NCBI GenBank assembly: GCA_002281755.1
Contig: NCHB01000008.1
Coordinates: 1 to 63,543, forward strand
Source: Sulfurovum sp. 16-42-52
GTDB lineage: Bacteria; Campylobacterota; Campylobacteria; Campylobacterales; Sulfurovaceae
DNA length: 63,543 bases
Direction: 5' to 3'
A model generated the notes under the pieces. That model saw nothing but the letters and a program-made list of their open reading frames with translations, did not search any database and was not told where the DNA came from. Shown in pieces: positions 49,538-59,165 of the stretch; positions within the stretch are counted from its first letter, which is position 1, and each line of letters opens with the position of its first letter. Position numbers and translations under genes: made by a program.

Positions 49538-50696
49538 GCTGTATACTTTCCAAGATAGGAGTGAGGTCGCTTTTATACCTAATCTTTGTATGCACCAGAT
49601 TCTCAAAATCCAAAACGCGTTCCACAAGTTCTTCTGCTTCTACCACAGCGATGCCTTCAATCGCTTCAAAAATATCTTTTTGATTAAAGTAATGTTTCCC
49701 TGAAATAATCTTACAGCCAAACTGTGCTGCCTCAGCTGCATTGTGCCCACCTAAAGGTACAAATGCACCCCCGAGTATCACCAGATCGCTTATGGCATAA
49801 AGATTGACCAATTCACCCATCACATCCACCAATACGATATCGCTGGAGAGCATCCTACCCTCAGAATACCGCTGTACCCTATATCCAGTCTGCACCACAA
49901 CATCTGCTAGCATTTTAGCTACGACCTCAAACCTTTCAGGATGACGCGGCACCAAAATCAACACTGCCTCTTGATGCTCTTGTTTCAGTGCAACAAAGGC
50001 TTTAAGTATGAGCTCTTCTTCGCCTTCATGCGTACTTGCACCGCACACGACCAACCCTGAAGGCTTTTGTATCTGTTCAGTCACACATGGCAAGTAGGCT
50101 AACTTGATATTGCCCGTAACCCTCACATCTTTAGCACCCAAAGCGAGTAAACGCTGTTTGTCTGATTCTGTTTGTGCATACACTTCATCGATATGCTTAA
50201 ACAGCTGAGCGTAAAACCATCTAAATTGCTTATATTTAGGGTAAGAACGGTCACTCATACGTGCATTAATGAGCAGTGTTTTGGCACCCCGTTTATGTGC
50301 CAAAACAAACAAAAGATACCAAAACTCGGCTTCCATCACCACCAATGCCTTCTGCGGTCTTATCCACCAAAAAAGTAAAGGTTCAAAAGGCAGATACCTG
50401 CTCTGCTGTGTATAGGTTTTTATCACAGAAAAACCAGTCTGTGTGGTGGCACTCATACGAAGCTGCTCTTTAGCAAAGGCGTCTACTAAGGGCTTAAGAG
50501 CTTTTGCTTCTCCCAAACTACAGGCATGAAACCAGATACCATCAGAACGCAAAGGGGTGTTGTGCCACAAAAAAAATCGTGAAGGCAATGCCTCTTTATA
50601 TTTGGCTTTAACAGAAAACAAAATTAAAAAAGGAAGTGCTAGAAGATACAGCAGAAAAGATAAACCACTATAGAGAAAAAAGAACGTTTTCTCCAT
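49527..50696 (-). CDS. waaA: 3-deoxy-D-manno-octulosonic acid (KDO) transferase
   Basis: 389 aa from ATG 50696, the first Met before the membrane segment LSFLLYLLALPFLIL; a longer upstream frame is unlikely. Transfers KDO to lipid A at the inner membrane. GIWFHACSLGEAKALKPL, VMEAEFWYLLF and VILGGAFVPLGGHNAAEA are the family signatures. Its end overlaps yggU. Indicates a Gram-negative envelope with LPS. Confidence 0.92.
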   Translation of the reverse strand: MEKTFFFLYSGLSFLLYLLALPFLILFSVKAKYKEALPSRFFLWHNTPLRSDGIWFHACSLGEAKALKPLVDAFAKEQLRMSATTQTGFSVIKTYTQQSRYLPFEPLLFWWIRPQKALVVMEAEFWYLLFVLAHKRGAKTLLINARMSDRSYPKYKQFRWFYAQLFKHIDEVYAQTESDKQRLLALGAKDVRVTGNIKLAYLPCVTEQIQKPSGLVVCGASTHEGEEELILKAFVALKQEHQEAVLILVPRHPERFEVVAKMLADVVVQTGYRVQRYSEGRMLSSDIVLVDVMGELVNLYAISDLVILGGAFVPLGGHNAAEAAQFGCKIISGKHYFNQKDIFEAIEGIAVVEAEELVERVLDFENLVHTKIRYKSDLTPILESIQRVL

Positions 50697-50706
50697 AATG
50701 CAACAC

Positions 50707-51426
50707 TTATGCTTCAGCGGTGACGGGCTCGATATATAAAATACGTCCGCAGTGAGGACAATTGACAATTTCGTCTGCTCTGATTACTTCTGAATAAGTT
50801 TTGTCATTGAGTTTCATATAACATCCGTAACATGCCTGTTTTTTCACAGGAACAACGGCTGTGTTGCCTGCCCAAATACGAATCTTTTCGTAAAAGGCAA
50901 GAACTTTTTGCTCAAGGTTTCTGCTTATCTCTTCACGTTTAACAAAAAGAATCCCTTTACTTTGCTCGATTTCTTGTTTTTGCGCCGCTGCTTCTTCATT
51001 GACCTTCTCAAACTCTGCGCTCAAACTCTCGACTTTTTCTTTTGCAGCATCCACTAAAGATTGTTTGGTTTGGTTGATGTTTTGAAGCCTGTTTATCTCT
51101 TCATTGGCAAATGTCATCTTCTCTTTTGCCATATCATCTTCAACAGAAAGTGCTTTCATCTCTTTTTCTGTCGTAATCTCTTTCGATTTTTTAACACTTG
51201 ATGACATTTTTTGGTTAAGCAGGTTCAGTTGCTCTTCAAAACTTTTGATCTTCATTTCATTAGATGCAATGGATGCAGCCAACTCATCAAGCTCACTTTG
51301 CGCGGCATCAATTTTACTTTGTATTTTTGCCACTTTTTTATCTGCGGCTGCGAGTTGCGGTGCGTAGCTGTCTATCTCTTTATCATTTTTTGAAAGCTCG
51401 ATGAGCTCATTTAGGTGTTTGTTCAA
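50707..51426 (-). CDS. Coiled-coil C4 zinc-ribbon protein, FlgZ (HP0958)-like
   Basis: 239 aa. Residues 1-~180 are a long coiled coil (DKKVAKIQSKIDAAQSELDE and later heptads); the C-terminal zinc ribbon has CYGCYMKL and NCPHCGRILY. This is the HP0958/FlgZ family; in Helicobacter the protein stabilises RpoN and binds flaA mRNA for flagellar synthesis. The neighbouring Nif3-like gene is the same as in Helicobacter (HP0959), supporting orthology. Whether this organism has flagella is not shown here. Confidence 0.78.
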   Translation of the reverse strand: MNKHLNELIELSKNDKEIDSYAPQLAAADKKVAKIQSKIDAAQSELDELAASIASNEMKIKSFEEQLNLLNQKMSSSVKKSKEITTEKEMKALSVEDDMAKEKMTFANEEINRLQNINQTKQSLVDAAKEKVESLSAEFEKVNEEAAAQKQEIEQSKGILFVKREEISRNLEQKVLAFYEKIRIWAGNTAVVPVKKQACYGCYMKLNDKTYSEVIRADEIVNCPHCGRILYIEPVTAEA

Positions 51427-51488
51427 TCTTTGTCCTTTTGGAGTTTAAGGGTTCTCAAGCATTCTTTTGAGAGGTTTTAAAGCGCATT

Positions 51489-52217
51489 TTATAGTGTTTC
51501 GCTATGAAATGGGTTTTTTGAATGCGCAATTATAACCAAAAGAGGTAAAACTTTCAACTCACCCGCCATAATTTCCGCAAAAAACCGCTCAGATTCATAA
51601 TGTCCTACGTCCACCATCATCAAATTTTCACTCATCGCCTTCATAGCATCATGGTACTTGATGTCACCGGTGAGAAAACAATCCGCTTCCACCTCATCCA
51701 TCAAAGACGCCCCTGCTCCGGTACAAAGCGCGATAGAGCCAATCTTTTCTTTTGGATTGACCACCTTAAGCGTAGGCAAGGCAAACTTCTCTTTGAGGTG
51801 CGAAAGCAAAGCATCAAGCTCCCATTCACCACTAGCAGTACAAAGAAAATCACTTTGTTGTCTCGCTTTAAACCCCAGCACTTTTTCAAATACATATTGA
51901 TTGAGGTGCGTCTTATCAAAATTGGTGTGCATCGCAATGAGTGACTGTTTTTTCAGTATCATTTTTTCCAATAAATTGGCAGGATACTTAGCAAAATCAA
52001 GCTGCGTAAGCTTTCCAAAGATGAGCGGATGGTGTACCACAAACAGCGTACCCTCTTTGGCATCCTCTATCATATCGCTGTCGATATCCAAAGAAACCAC
52101 GACCTCAGAGACTTCACGTCCCCACTCCCCCACAATCAATCCCGAGTTATCCCATTTTTCCTGAAGTAAAAAAGGGCTGATAGTATTTAAATGGTTGTAA
52201 ATCTCTTGAAGTTTCAT
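51489..52217 (-). CDS. Nif3-like dinuclear metal-centre hexameric protein
   Basis: 242 aa. KWDNSGLIVGEWGREV, LFVVHHPLIFGKLT (metal His pair), LIAMHTNFDKT and ALCTGAGASLMDEVEADC carry the metal-binding His/Asp/Glu of the Nif3/YbgI family. Despite older GTP-cyclohydrolase annotations, the function is not established. Upstream of flgZ-like gene; gap of 62 bases. Confidence 0.9.
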   Translation of the reverse strand: MKLQEIYNHLNTISPFLLQEKWDNSGLIVGEWGREVSEVVVSLDIDSDMIEDAKEGTLFVVHHPLIFGKLTQLDFAKYPANLLEKMILKKQSLIAMHTNFDKTHLNQYVFEKVLGFKARQQSDFLCTASGEWELDALLSHLKEKFALPTLKVVNPKEKIGSIALCTGAGASLMDEVEADCFLTGDIKYHDAMKAMSENLMMVDVGHYESERFFAEIMAGELKVLPLLVIIAHSKNPFHSETL

Positions 52218-52225
52218 CGGTTGGC

Positions 52226-52717
52226 TTACCTTTTTACGCGTGCCGATTTCACCATCACCTCTTCACTCAAGCTTGCTTTATAGGCGATGATATTTTCTCG
52301 TATCATTGAGGATGCAATAGAAGCAATTTGTGCTGCTAAAATCCCTGCATTTTTAGCCCCATTCAGTGCGACTGTCGCTACAGGCACACCGCTTGGCATC
52401 TGTAAGATAGAAAGCACCGAATCCCATCCATCAATAGAGTTACTAGACTTGATAGGCACACCAATGACTGGCAACGGTGAGAGTGAAGCTATCATCCCTG
52501 GTAAATGTGCTGCACCACCAGCTCCTGCGATGATGACTTGTATGCCGCGTGTATGCGCGTTTTTAGCATAGTCAAAGAGTTTTTCAGGTGTTCTGTGTGC
52601 AGAGACGATGTCAAGCTCATACCCTACACCCAAGTGCTCTAGTATTTTAGCTGCTTCTTCCATGATGGGCAAATCAGAATCTGACCCCATCACGATGCTT
52701 ACTGTTACTTTTTCCAT
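52226..52717 (-). CDS. purE: N5-carboxyaminoimidazole ribonucleotide mutase, class I
   Basis: 163 aa. The phosphate-binding GSDSDLPIM, the catalytic region ELDIVSAHRTPEKLFDYA, and IAGAGGAAHLPGMIASL are complete class I PurE motifs. It rearranges N5-CAIR made by PurK, whose gene overlaps it by 13 bases. A second, different purE-like gene lies 2 kb upstream at 54803. Confidence 0.93.
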   Translation of the reverse strand: MEKVTVSIVMGSDSDLPIMEEAAKILEHLGVGYELDIVSAHRTPEKLFDYAKNAHTRGIQVIIAGAGGAAHLPGMIASLSPLPVIGVPIKSSNSIDGWDSVLSILQMPSGVPVATVALNGAKNAGILAAQIASIASSMIRENIIAYKASLSEEVMVKSARVKR

Positions 52718-53880
52718 GATTTCACCTTTAGCGTGTTTTTAACGATGTTTGCCTTGTGCTGGGCGTGCTCCAAAGAGTCTGAAAGAATGGTCACATGTCC
52801 CATCTTTCGTGAAGGCCTTGTCTCTTTTTTGCCATAAAGGTGTATCTTGACCCCCTCAATCGCCATACAGGCTTCAAACCCTTCATAATAAACCGCCCCC
52901 TCATGTCCTACTTCACCGAGGAGATTGAGCATGACACTCTTTTTGAGTACTTCGGTCGTACCAAGAGGTAAACCGAGTATAGCACGCAGGAGCTGTTTAT
53001 GTTGGGATGTAAGCATGCTGTCTATGGTGTGGTGTCCGCTGTTGTGGGGTCGTGGAGCCACTTCATTGATGAGGATTTGCCCCTCTTTGTCTATAAAAAA
53101 CTCTACTGCCAATAGCCCCACCATGTCCAAAGCACGGATAATCTCTATGGCCAAACTTTGCGCCTTAGTGGCTTGTTCCGTGGTGAGGTTGGCAGGGCAA
53201 AAAATCTCTTCCACCAAATTGGTCTGCTCATCAAAAGTCATCTCCACCGCGGGGAAACAACGCACCTCATCCGCACTGTTTCGTGCCACAATCACGGCTA
53301 TCTCTTTGTCAATAGCCACTTTGGTTTCTACTACCGATGCACCCTCTAATAATACCTTGTCGGAACCATTAATCAAAGCCACACCACGCCCATCATAGCC
53401 GCCTTTACGCAACTTTTGCACAAATGGATAGTCGAGCACCCCTTTAGTTATCGCCTCTTTTATCGCATCACTACTCTCATAGAGTGCAAAATCTGAGCTT
53501 GGCAAATGATGTTTGGCATAAAAAGCTTTTTGAAGCCCTTTGTCTTGAATCAGTGCCAGCACATCAGGGTCTGGTGCTATATTTAACCCCTCAGCTTTGA
53601 GCTTTTGGAGTGCAGGTATATTGACATCTTCAAGCTCAAAAGTCAGTATATCTACCTGTTTCCCAAAAGCATACACTGCGTCAAAATCTCTAAAATCCCC
53701 TTTGACATAAAATGACGCCACATTACGAGCCGAACACGCTTCATCAGGATCAAGCACATAGGTTACGATATCCCAACGGCTCGCCTCTTGTATAAGCATT
53801 TTGCCCAATTGTCCCCCTGCGATAATCCCCATTTTGAGACTTGAGGTGCTAAGTTTTTCTATTAAGGTTTTACTCTGCAC
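52705..53880 (-). CDS. purK: N5-carboxyaminoimidazole ribonucleotide synthetase
   Basis: 391 aa from GTG 53880, preceded by AGGATAAGG. ATP-grasp enzyme: MGIIAGGQLGKMLIQEASRW, FVQKLRKGGYDGRGVAL, NEVAPRPHNSGHHTID. Uses ATP and bicarbonate to make N5-CAIR in purine synthesis. The start is 5 bases after glyQ and the end overlaps purE, so the pathway pair is translationally coupled. The first ~16 residues before the Rossmann-like start are extra. Confidence 0.93.
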   Translation of the reverse strand: MQSKTLIEKLSTSSLKMGIIAGGQLGKMLIQEASRWDIVTYVLDPDEACSARNVASFYVKGDFRDFDAVYAFGKQVDILTFELEDVNIPALQKLKAEGLNIAPDPDVLALIQDKGLQKAFYAKHHLPSSDFALYESSDAIKEAITKGVLDYPFVQKLRKGGYDGRGVALINGSDKVLLEGASVVETKVAIDKEIAVIVARNSADEVRCFPAVEMTFDEQTNLVEEIFCPANLTTEQATKAQSLAIEIIRALDMVGLLAVEFFIDKEGQILINEVAPRPHNSGHHTIDSMLTSQHKQLLRAILGLPLGTTEVLKKSVMLNLLGEVGHEGAVYYEGFEACMAIEGVKIHLYGKKETRPSRKMGHVTILSDSLEHAQHKANIVKNTLKVKSWKK

Positions 53881-53884
53881 GACC

Positions 53885-54778
53885 TTATCCTCTTACTCGC
53901 TCATTACGCGCTTCTTCTTGAGATTTGTAGAGTTGTGCACATCCCACGGCAAGTTCCCTTACTTTAAAAATGTAGTTCTGTCTCTGCGCTTGGGAGATGG
54001 CTTTTCTAGCATCAAGCACGTTAAAGGCATGAGAAGCGATCATGCACTGATCATACGCAGGCAGCGGAAGCCCTGCCTCCATACACGCTCTGCACTCCTG
54101 GCTTGCATCTTCAAAATGCTGTAACAGTTTTTCTACATTTGCGACTTCAAAATGATAGGTTGAAAACTCATACTCTGTCTCTTTATGTACATCCCCATAA
54201 GTCGTGACATGCTCACCCCTACGGTTCCACACCAGATCATACACCGAATCCACCCCTTGTAGATACATCGCAAGTCTCTCTGTACCATAAGTGATCTCCA
54301 CTGCGACAGGGTCACACGCGATGCCTCCAACTTGTTGAAAATAGGTAAACTGTGTCACCTCCATGCCATCAAGCCACACTTCCCAGCCAAGACCCCATGC
54401 TCCAAGTGTAGGAGACTCCCAATTGTCTTCTACAAAACGGATGTCATGCTCTTGTAAATTAAGCCCCAAAAACTCTAAAGACTTTAAATAAAGCTCTTGA
54501 ATGTTATCGGGTGATGGTTTAATGAGCGCCTGAAACTGATAATACGCTCCCAGTCTATTGGGGTTCTCTCCATAACGCCCATCGGTGGGACGACGAGAAG
54601 GAGCGACATACGCCGTACTCCACGGTTTGCTATCGAGTGAACGCAAAAGTGTAGCAGGGTGAAATGTCCCTGCACCACTTGGAATGTCATAAGGCTGCAC
54701 AATATTGCACCCCTGCTCCGCCCAAAATTGCTGGAGTTTGAGTAGTAGTTGGCTAAATGTAATGGCTTTGTTGTTCAT
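53885..54778 (-). CDS. glyQ: Glycyl-tRNA synthetase alpha subunit
   Basis: 297 aa. [52 protein letters not shown] and [19 protein letters not shown] are family signatures. It needs the beta subunit (glyS), which is not in this window. Order purE2-glyQ-purK-purE is on one strand. Confidence 0.96.
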   Translation of the reverse strand: MNNKAITFSQLLLKLQQFWAEQGCNIVQPYDIPSGAGTFHPATLLRSLDSKPWSTAYVAPSRRPTDGRYGENPNRLGAYYQFQALIKPSPDNIQELYLKSLEFLGLNLQEHDIRFVEDNWESPTLGAWGLGWEVWLDGMEVTQFTYFQQVGGIACDPVAVEITYGTERLAMYLQGVDSVYDLVWNRRGEHVTTYGDVHKETEYEFSTYHFEVANVEKLLQHFEDASQECRACMEAGLPLPAYDQCMIASHAFNVLDARKAISQAQRQNYIFKVRELAVGCAQLYKSQEEARNERVRG

Positions 54779-54802
54779 CTGTGTTTCTACCTAGTGTTAA
54801 TT

Positions 54803-55297
54803 TTACAGTATCACTTCTATTTCGCTAGAGTCAAGTTCTACTTTTTTGGCTTTAGAGATGCGGTCTTCAAGGAGTTTGACATTGAGTTCGTCATCTTGCA
54901 GGGCTAGTATTTGTATCGCCAAATAAGCGGCATTGATAGCACCTGCTACGCCTATGGCAAGTGTCCCGACAGGCATACCTGCTGGCATCATCACTGTTGA
55001 AAGAAGTGAGTCTTCACCTTTAAGTGCACCGCTTTCTACAGGCACACCAAACACAGGTCTGGTTGTAGATGTTGCCAAGGCACCTGCAAGATGTGCCGCC
55101 ATGCCTGAAGCAGCGATGAACACTTGTGCGCCTTTGGCTTCTGCTTCTTTGACATATCTTTTGGTACGCTCAGGACTTCTGTGTGCTGAAGAGATGATAA
55201 GCTCGTAGGGCACGCCAAACTTTTTGAGTGTTTCTGCACACTCAGACATAATGCTGTAGTCACTCTTGCTTTCCATGACGATAGATACAAATTTCAT
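54803..55297 (-). CDS. Second PurE-like protein with altered GSxSD motif
   Basis: 164 aa. Clearly PurE family (IISSAHRSPERTKRYV; ASGMAAHLAGALA; STVMMPAGMPVGTLAIG), and close in pattern to the single PurE of other Campylobacterota, but the phosphate-loop GSxSD reads ESKSD: Gly is replaced by Glu9 (GAA, 55273-55271). The genuine class I PurE next to purK is different. A paralogue with changed specificity, a remnant, or the phylum's own PurE beside an acquired PurK-PurE pair are all possible. Whether it still binds CAIR is unclear. Confidence 0.8.
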   Translation of the reverse strand: MKFVSIVMESKSDYSIMSECAETLKKFGVPYELIISSAHRSPERTKRYVKEAEAKGAQVFIAASGMAAHLAGALATSTTRPVFGVPVESGALKGEDSLLSTVMMPAGMPVGTLAIGVAGAINAAYLAIQILALQDDELNVKLLEDRISKAKKVELDSSEIEVIL

Positions 55298-55314
55298 TTT
55301 AATCCTTTGACTTC

Positions 55315-56655
55315 TTATTTGGACTCTTGTACTTGGCTCATCGGCGTTGAAGACTCACTCAGCCCTTTATTGAACAATGCTTCATCTATCTTGCGTCTTA
55401 AGATGGTGTAGCTCGGTAACTGTGTCGGCAAAAGAATGTCATTCAAATCTCCGGAGTGGATACACTCAAATGTTTTGCCTGCTGTAGAGAGCATCTTTTT
55501 CATCGTAAGCCAATACTGTCCGTTTACCTCATCGATTTTACCGATATCGTTATCTACCAACTCAACGCTTGCACCTACAGGCAGAACGATCTCCACCGCA
55601 TCGCCTATACAGGTTTTGTCTTTACATTTCCACGAAAGACCGTCTTCGCTCACCAGCCCTGCTACCTGATGGGTGCCGTATTGCATGGAAAATGCATTGG
55701 ACTCCGCATCATTTCGCTCAAAAGGGCGTGAAAGCAAATAAGCATCGGTAAACCCACGGTTTTGCGTGGTATTGATTTCTCTTTGATAGCGCGCTTCATC
55801 AAAATCATTGGCATAATAATCATCAATCGCATGACGATACGCTTTTGTCACTACCCCTGCATAATACGGTGATTTGGTACGCCCTTCAATCTTGAGTGAA
55901 TCAATCACACCTGAAGCCAAAATCTCATCCACATGCGATGCCATATTCATATCTTTGGCATTCATAATGTACGTACCGATGCCCTCTTCTTCATCCAGTC
56001 TAAAGGTAGTTCCAGACTCAGGATTGTGCGCATAAATCTCATACGGGAAACGGCAGTCGTTGGCGCAACTTCCTCGGTTTGGTACGCGTCCTGTCTGAAG
56101 TGACGAGATAAGGCAACGCCCCGAGTAGGCAAAACACATCGAACCGTGCACAAACACTTCAAGTTCAAGTTGGGGCAAATGTGTCTTAATCGCTTCACAG
56201 TCTTTAAGTGAGATCTCACGCGCTACGATGATACGCTTCACCCCCAAATCATAATAGACCTCCGCATCCATCGCATTCATCACATTGGCTTGGGTAGAGA
56301 GGTGAATAGGGATATCGGGTGCGACACGGTGGGCTATCTTGACCACACCCGGACTGGAGACGATGAGTGCATCGGGTTTTAGTTCTGCTATCTTGGCGAT
56401 GTGGTTTTCGTACAGTTTGAGTTGCGAATTAAACGGGAAAGAATTGACGGTTGAGTAGACTTTTTTGCCACGTGCATGGGCATAGGCGATACCTTCAGCA
56501 TACGACTCTATGTCAAACTCTTTACCTGAACGGATACGCAATGAAAAGGTACTTGTCCCACCATACACGGCATCAGCACCATAATTTAGAGCGATTTTCA
56601 TCTTCTCTAGGTTACCTGCGGGTGCCAAAAGCTCTACTTTGTTTTGATGCAACAT
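55315..56655 (-). CDS. Peptidase U32-family RNA hydroxylation protein (TrhP/RlhA type)
   Basis: 446 aa. VELLAPAGNLEKMKIALNYG starts it; the Cys-rich signature FVHGSMCFAYSGRCLIS and RGSCANDCRFPYE are shared by the U32 family proteins that prephenate-dependently hydroxylate tRNA (TrhP/YegQ) or 23S rRNA (RlhA). The four cysteines are thought to hold an Fe-S cluster. TrhP versus RlhA cannot be decided; C-terminal barrel present. Divergent from the PHP gene. Confidence 0.85.
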   Translation of the reverse strand: MLHQNKVELLAPAGNLEKMKIALNYGADAVYGGTSTFSLRIRSGKEFDIESYAEGIAYAHARGKKVYSTVNSFPFNSQLKLYENHIAKIAELKPDALIVSSPGVVKIAHRVAPDIPIHLSTQANVMNAMDAEVYYDLGVKRIIVAREISLKDCEAIKTHLPQLELEVFVHGSMCFAYSGRCLISSLQTGRVPNRGSCANDCRFPYEIYAHNPESGTTFRLDEEEGIGTYIMNAKDMNMASHVDEILASGVIDSLKIEGRTKSPYYAGVVTKAYRHAIDDYYANDFDEARYQREINTTQNRGFTDAYLLSRPFERNDAESNAFSMQYGTHQVAGLVSEDGLSWKCKDKTCIGDAVEIVLPVGASVELVDNDIGKIDEVNGQYWLTMKKMLSTAGKTFECIHSGDLNDILLPTQLPSYTILRRKIDEALFNKGLSESSTPMSQVQESK

Positions 56656-56722
56656 CTCTTTTTCCGTACGAATTATTTTAGGTTTATTCTACCCTATTAG
56701 TGGTAAAAAACAGTTTTTATGC

Positions 56723-56728
56723 TAAAAT
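56723..56728 (+). promoter_or_regulatory. -10 box giving a predicted leaderless histidinol phosphatase mRNA
   Basis: TAAAAT-CAGGCT-ATG: the six-base spacing to ATG 56735 is the same as before the subtilase and CHAD genes. The 79-base divergent gap holds no other clear box for this direction. Confidence 0.45.
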
Positions 56729-56734
56729 CAGGCT

Positions 56735-57514
56735 ATGAGAATAGACCTACATAACCACACAACACGTTGCAACCATGCCGTAGGCACGATGGATGAGTAT
56801 CTTTTAAGAGCCATAGAACTCGGCATAGATATCTATGGATTCTCAGAGCATGCACCGATGGATTTTGACCCCTATTACCGTTTGGATTTTGAAGAGATGG
56901 AACTCTACCGTAATGAGGTTTTGGATGCCAAAGAGAGATATAAAGAGAGCATCAATATTCTTTTGGGCTATGAAGTAGATTATCTTCCCGGACATATGGA
57001 TGAACGGGTGCTAGGTGCAAAGGTGGACTACCTTATAGGCTCTGTGCACTTCATTGACAAATGGAGTTTTGACAATCCTGAGTTCATCGGAGGCTGGCAA
57101 AGTAAAGATATAGATGAGATATGGCAAGCCTATTTTGAAGCCACTGAAGCGATGGCAAATTCTGGTAAATTTGACATCGTAGGGCATCTTGACCTCATCA
57201 AAGTATTTAAATTCATGCCAAAGCAAGACACACGTCTGCTTGCCAAAAATGCGCTGCTTGCCATCAAACAAAGCAATATGGTGCTTGAGATAAACACAGC
57301 AGGGCTTCGCAAACCTGTTGGTGAGCTCTACCCTTCACGTGCCCTCTTGGAAGAAGCCTATGCGCTTGATATTCCTATTACCTTTTCTTCAGACGCCCAT
57401 GCAGTTGAACACATCGGGGCAGGATATGAAAAAGCCCGTGCATTGGCAAAAGAGATCGGTTACACGAAAGTTGCCACTTTTGAAGGTCGAGATAGACAAT
57501 TGATTACTTTTTAA
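56735..57514 (+). CDS. PHP-family histidinol phosphatase
   Basis: 259 aa. MRIDLHNHTTRCNHAVGT, YGFSEHAPMDF, LLGYEVDYLPGH, DIVGHLDLIKVF and FSSDAHAVEHIG carry the metal-binding His/Asp/Glu set of the HisK/HisJ PHP family. It removes phosphate from histidinol phosphate, so it complements hisG. The symbol (hisJ or hisK) depends on the species naming. Followed by glnA, 74 bases away. Confidence 0.85.
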   Translation: MRIDLHNHTTRCNHAVGTMDEYLLRAIELGIDIYGFSEHAPMDFDPYYRLDFEEMELYRNEVLDAKERYKESINILLGYEVDYLPGHMDERVLGAKVDYLIGSVHFIDKWSFDNPEFIGGWQSKDIDEIWQAYFEATEAMANSGKFDIVGHLDLIKVFKFMPKQDTRLLAKNALLAIKQSNMVLEINTAGLRKPVGELYPSRALLEEAYALDIPITFSSDAHAVEHIGAGYEKARALAKEIGYTKVATFEGRDRQLITF

Positions 57515-57548
57515 GCACAAACACTGAAGTAACTAATGGTTTTATGGC

Positions 57549-57554
57549 TATAAT
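57549..57554 (+). promoter_or_regulatory. -10 box of glnA
   Basis: GGCTATAATTATC lies 34 bases before ATG 57589. The leader carries AGGAG at 57574-57578. No sigma-54 GG-N10-GC element was seen in the short gap. Confidence 0.6.
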
Positions 57555-57588
57555 TATCTATCATTTTAAAAAATAGGAGCGTTACACC

Positions 57589-59016
57589 ATGGGTAAGTTT
57601 GTCAGCAGTATAGATGAGTTCTATACATTTTGTGAAGAAAATGAAGTACAGTTTGTAGATTTTAGATTTACAGACATCAAAGGTGCATGGCACCATCTCA
57701 GCTACAGAATGAGCGCTGTACCGAAAAGTATGCTCGAGAACGGTTTGCCGTTTGATGGTTCTAGTATTGATGCATGGCAGCCGATCCACAAATCAGACAT
57801 GGTACTTAAACCGGATGTCGATACAGCATTTATGGATCCGTTTACAGCTGACTCTACTATCATAGTTATTTGTGATGTGTATGACATCTACAAAGGTCAA
57901 ATGTATGAAAAATGCCCACGATCGATTGCTAAAAAATCATTGGAATATCTAGCTGAAGCAAACATCGGTGATGTAGCCTACTTTGGTCCTGAAAACGAAT
58001 TTTTTGTTTTTGACAGTGTTGAATTTAGAGACACGATGAACTCTGCGTCTTACCACATCGAAACAGAAGAAGGTGGATGGAACTATGACACTAAATATGA
58101 AAATGGAAACATGGGTCACAGACCAGGCGTAAAAGGTGGTTATTTCCCAGTTATGCCTACAGACTCTCAAGTCGATCTTAGAGCTGAGATGATGTTGCTT
58201 CTTGAAGAAGTGGGTCTTGAAGTGATGCTCGGTCACCACGAAGTAGCACAAGGTCAAGGCGAGATCGGTATCAAATTCGGTACGATGATAGAAGCGGCGG
58301 ACAATGTACAAAAATACAAATATGTCGTAAAAATGGTCGCTCACCTTAACGGAAAAACTGCGACATTTATGCCAAAACCGCTTTTTGGTGACAACGGTAA
58401 CGGTATGCACGTACACCAGTCTATCTGGAAAGACGGCAAAAACCTATTCTATAAAGAAGGCGCGTATGCAAACCTCAGCGATATGGCACTTCACTATCTT
58501 GGCGGTATCTTCAAACACGCTAAAGCGGTTGCGGCTATCACCAACCCAAGCACAAACTCGTACAAAAGACTGCTTCCAGGATTTGAAGCGCCAAGCATCT
58601 TGACGTACTCAAGCCAAAACCGTTCAGCTGCGTGTCGTATCCCGTATGGTGCAGGTGAGATGGCGACTAGAATCGAGACAAGATTCCCTGACTCTACTTC
58701 ATGTCCTTACCTTTGTTTTGCTGTATTGATGATGGCGGGTATTGACGGTATCAAAAATAAAGATATCCCAGTTGGACCTATGAACGAAGACCTTTTTGAG
58801 CTTAGCCTCGATGAAATCAGAGAGAGAAATATCCCTCAAATGCCTCATACGCTTAGAGAAGCCACAGAAGCCCTCATCGCAGACAATGACTTCCTAAAAC
58901 CTGTGTTCACACAAGAGTTTATCGACACCTACCAACACTACCAGTTTGAAAGACAAATCTGGCCAGATGAAGGCAGACCAACTGCTTATGAGTTTATTAC
59001 TACGTATTCTTGCTAA
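57589..59016 (+). CDS. glnA: Glutamine synthetase, type I
   Basis: 475 aa. Makes glutamine from glutamate and ammonia. [74 protein letters not shown] and [13 protein letters not shown] (active-site Arg/Glu) are intact. The adenylylation Tyr of gamma-proteobacterial GSI (in NLYDLP) is replaced: here the stretch reads [12 protein letters not shown] with Phe403, so control by adenylylation is unlikely, as described for Helicobacter. Own promoter and terminator suggest a single-gene unit. Confidence 0.96.
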   Translation: MGKFVSSIDEFYTFCEENEVQFVDFRFTDIKGAWHHLSYRMSAVPKSMLENGLPFDGSSIDAWQPIHKSDMVLKPDVDTAFMDPFTADSTIIVICDVYDIYKGQMYEKCPRSIAKKSLEYLAEANIGDVAYFGPENEFFVFDSVEFRDTMNSASYHIETEEGGWNYDTKYENGNMGHRPGVKGGYFPVMPTDSQVDLRAEMMLLLEEVGLEVMLGHHEVAQGQGEIGIKFGTMIEAADNVQKYKYVVKMVAHLNGKTATFMPKPLFGDNGNGMHVHQSIWKDGKNLFYKEGAYANLSDMALHYLGGIFKHAKAVAAITNPSTNSYKRLLPGFEAPSILTYSSQNRSAACRIPYGAGEMATRIETRFPDSTSCPYLCFAVLMMAGIDGIKNKDIPVGPMNEDLFELSLDEIRERNIPQMPHTLREATEALIADNDFLKPVFTQEFIDTYQHYQFERQIWPDEGRPTAYEFITTYSC

Positions 59017-59026
59017 GTACTTTCCT

Positions 59027-59046
59027 AGCGCACCTTTGAGTGCGCT
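59027..59046 (+). terminator. Terminator after glnA
   Basis: Perfect 7-bp stem AGCGCAC / GTGCGCT with a 6-base loop CTTTGA, 10 bases after the glnA stop. The downstream bases (CTATCAATCTCTT) are only moderately T-rich. The remainder of the 149-base gap before the PBP1A end has no gene. Confidence 0.55.
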
Positions 59047-59165
59047 CTATCAATCTCTTATTATAAAATCTGCAACTTATCCCATTTATCACTATGCTTT
59101 TTTAGATGCTTGAGCAATCAGTACCCACCACTGCATTTTAGTAATACGATAAAGCATAACTTCTT

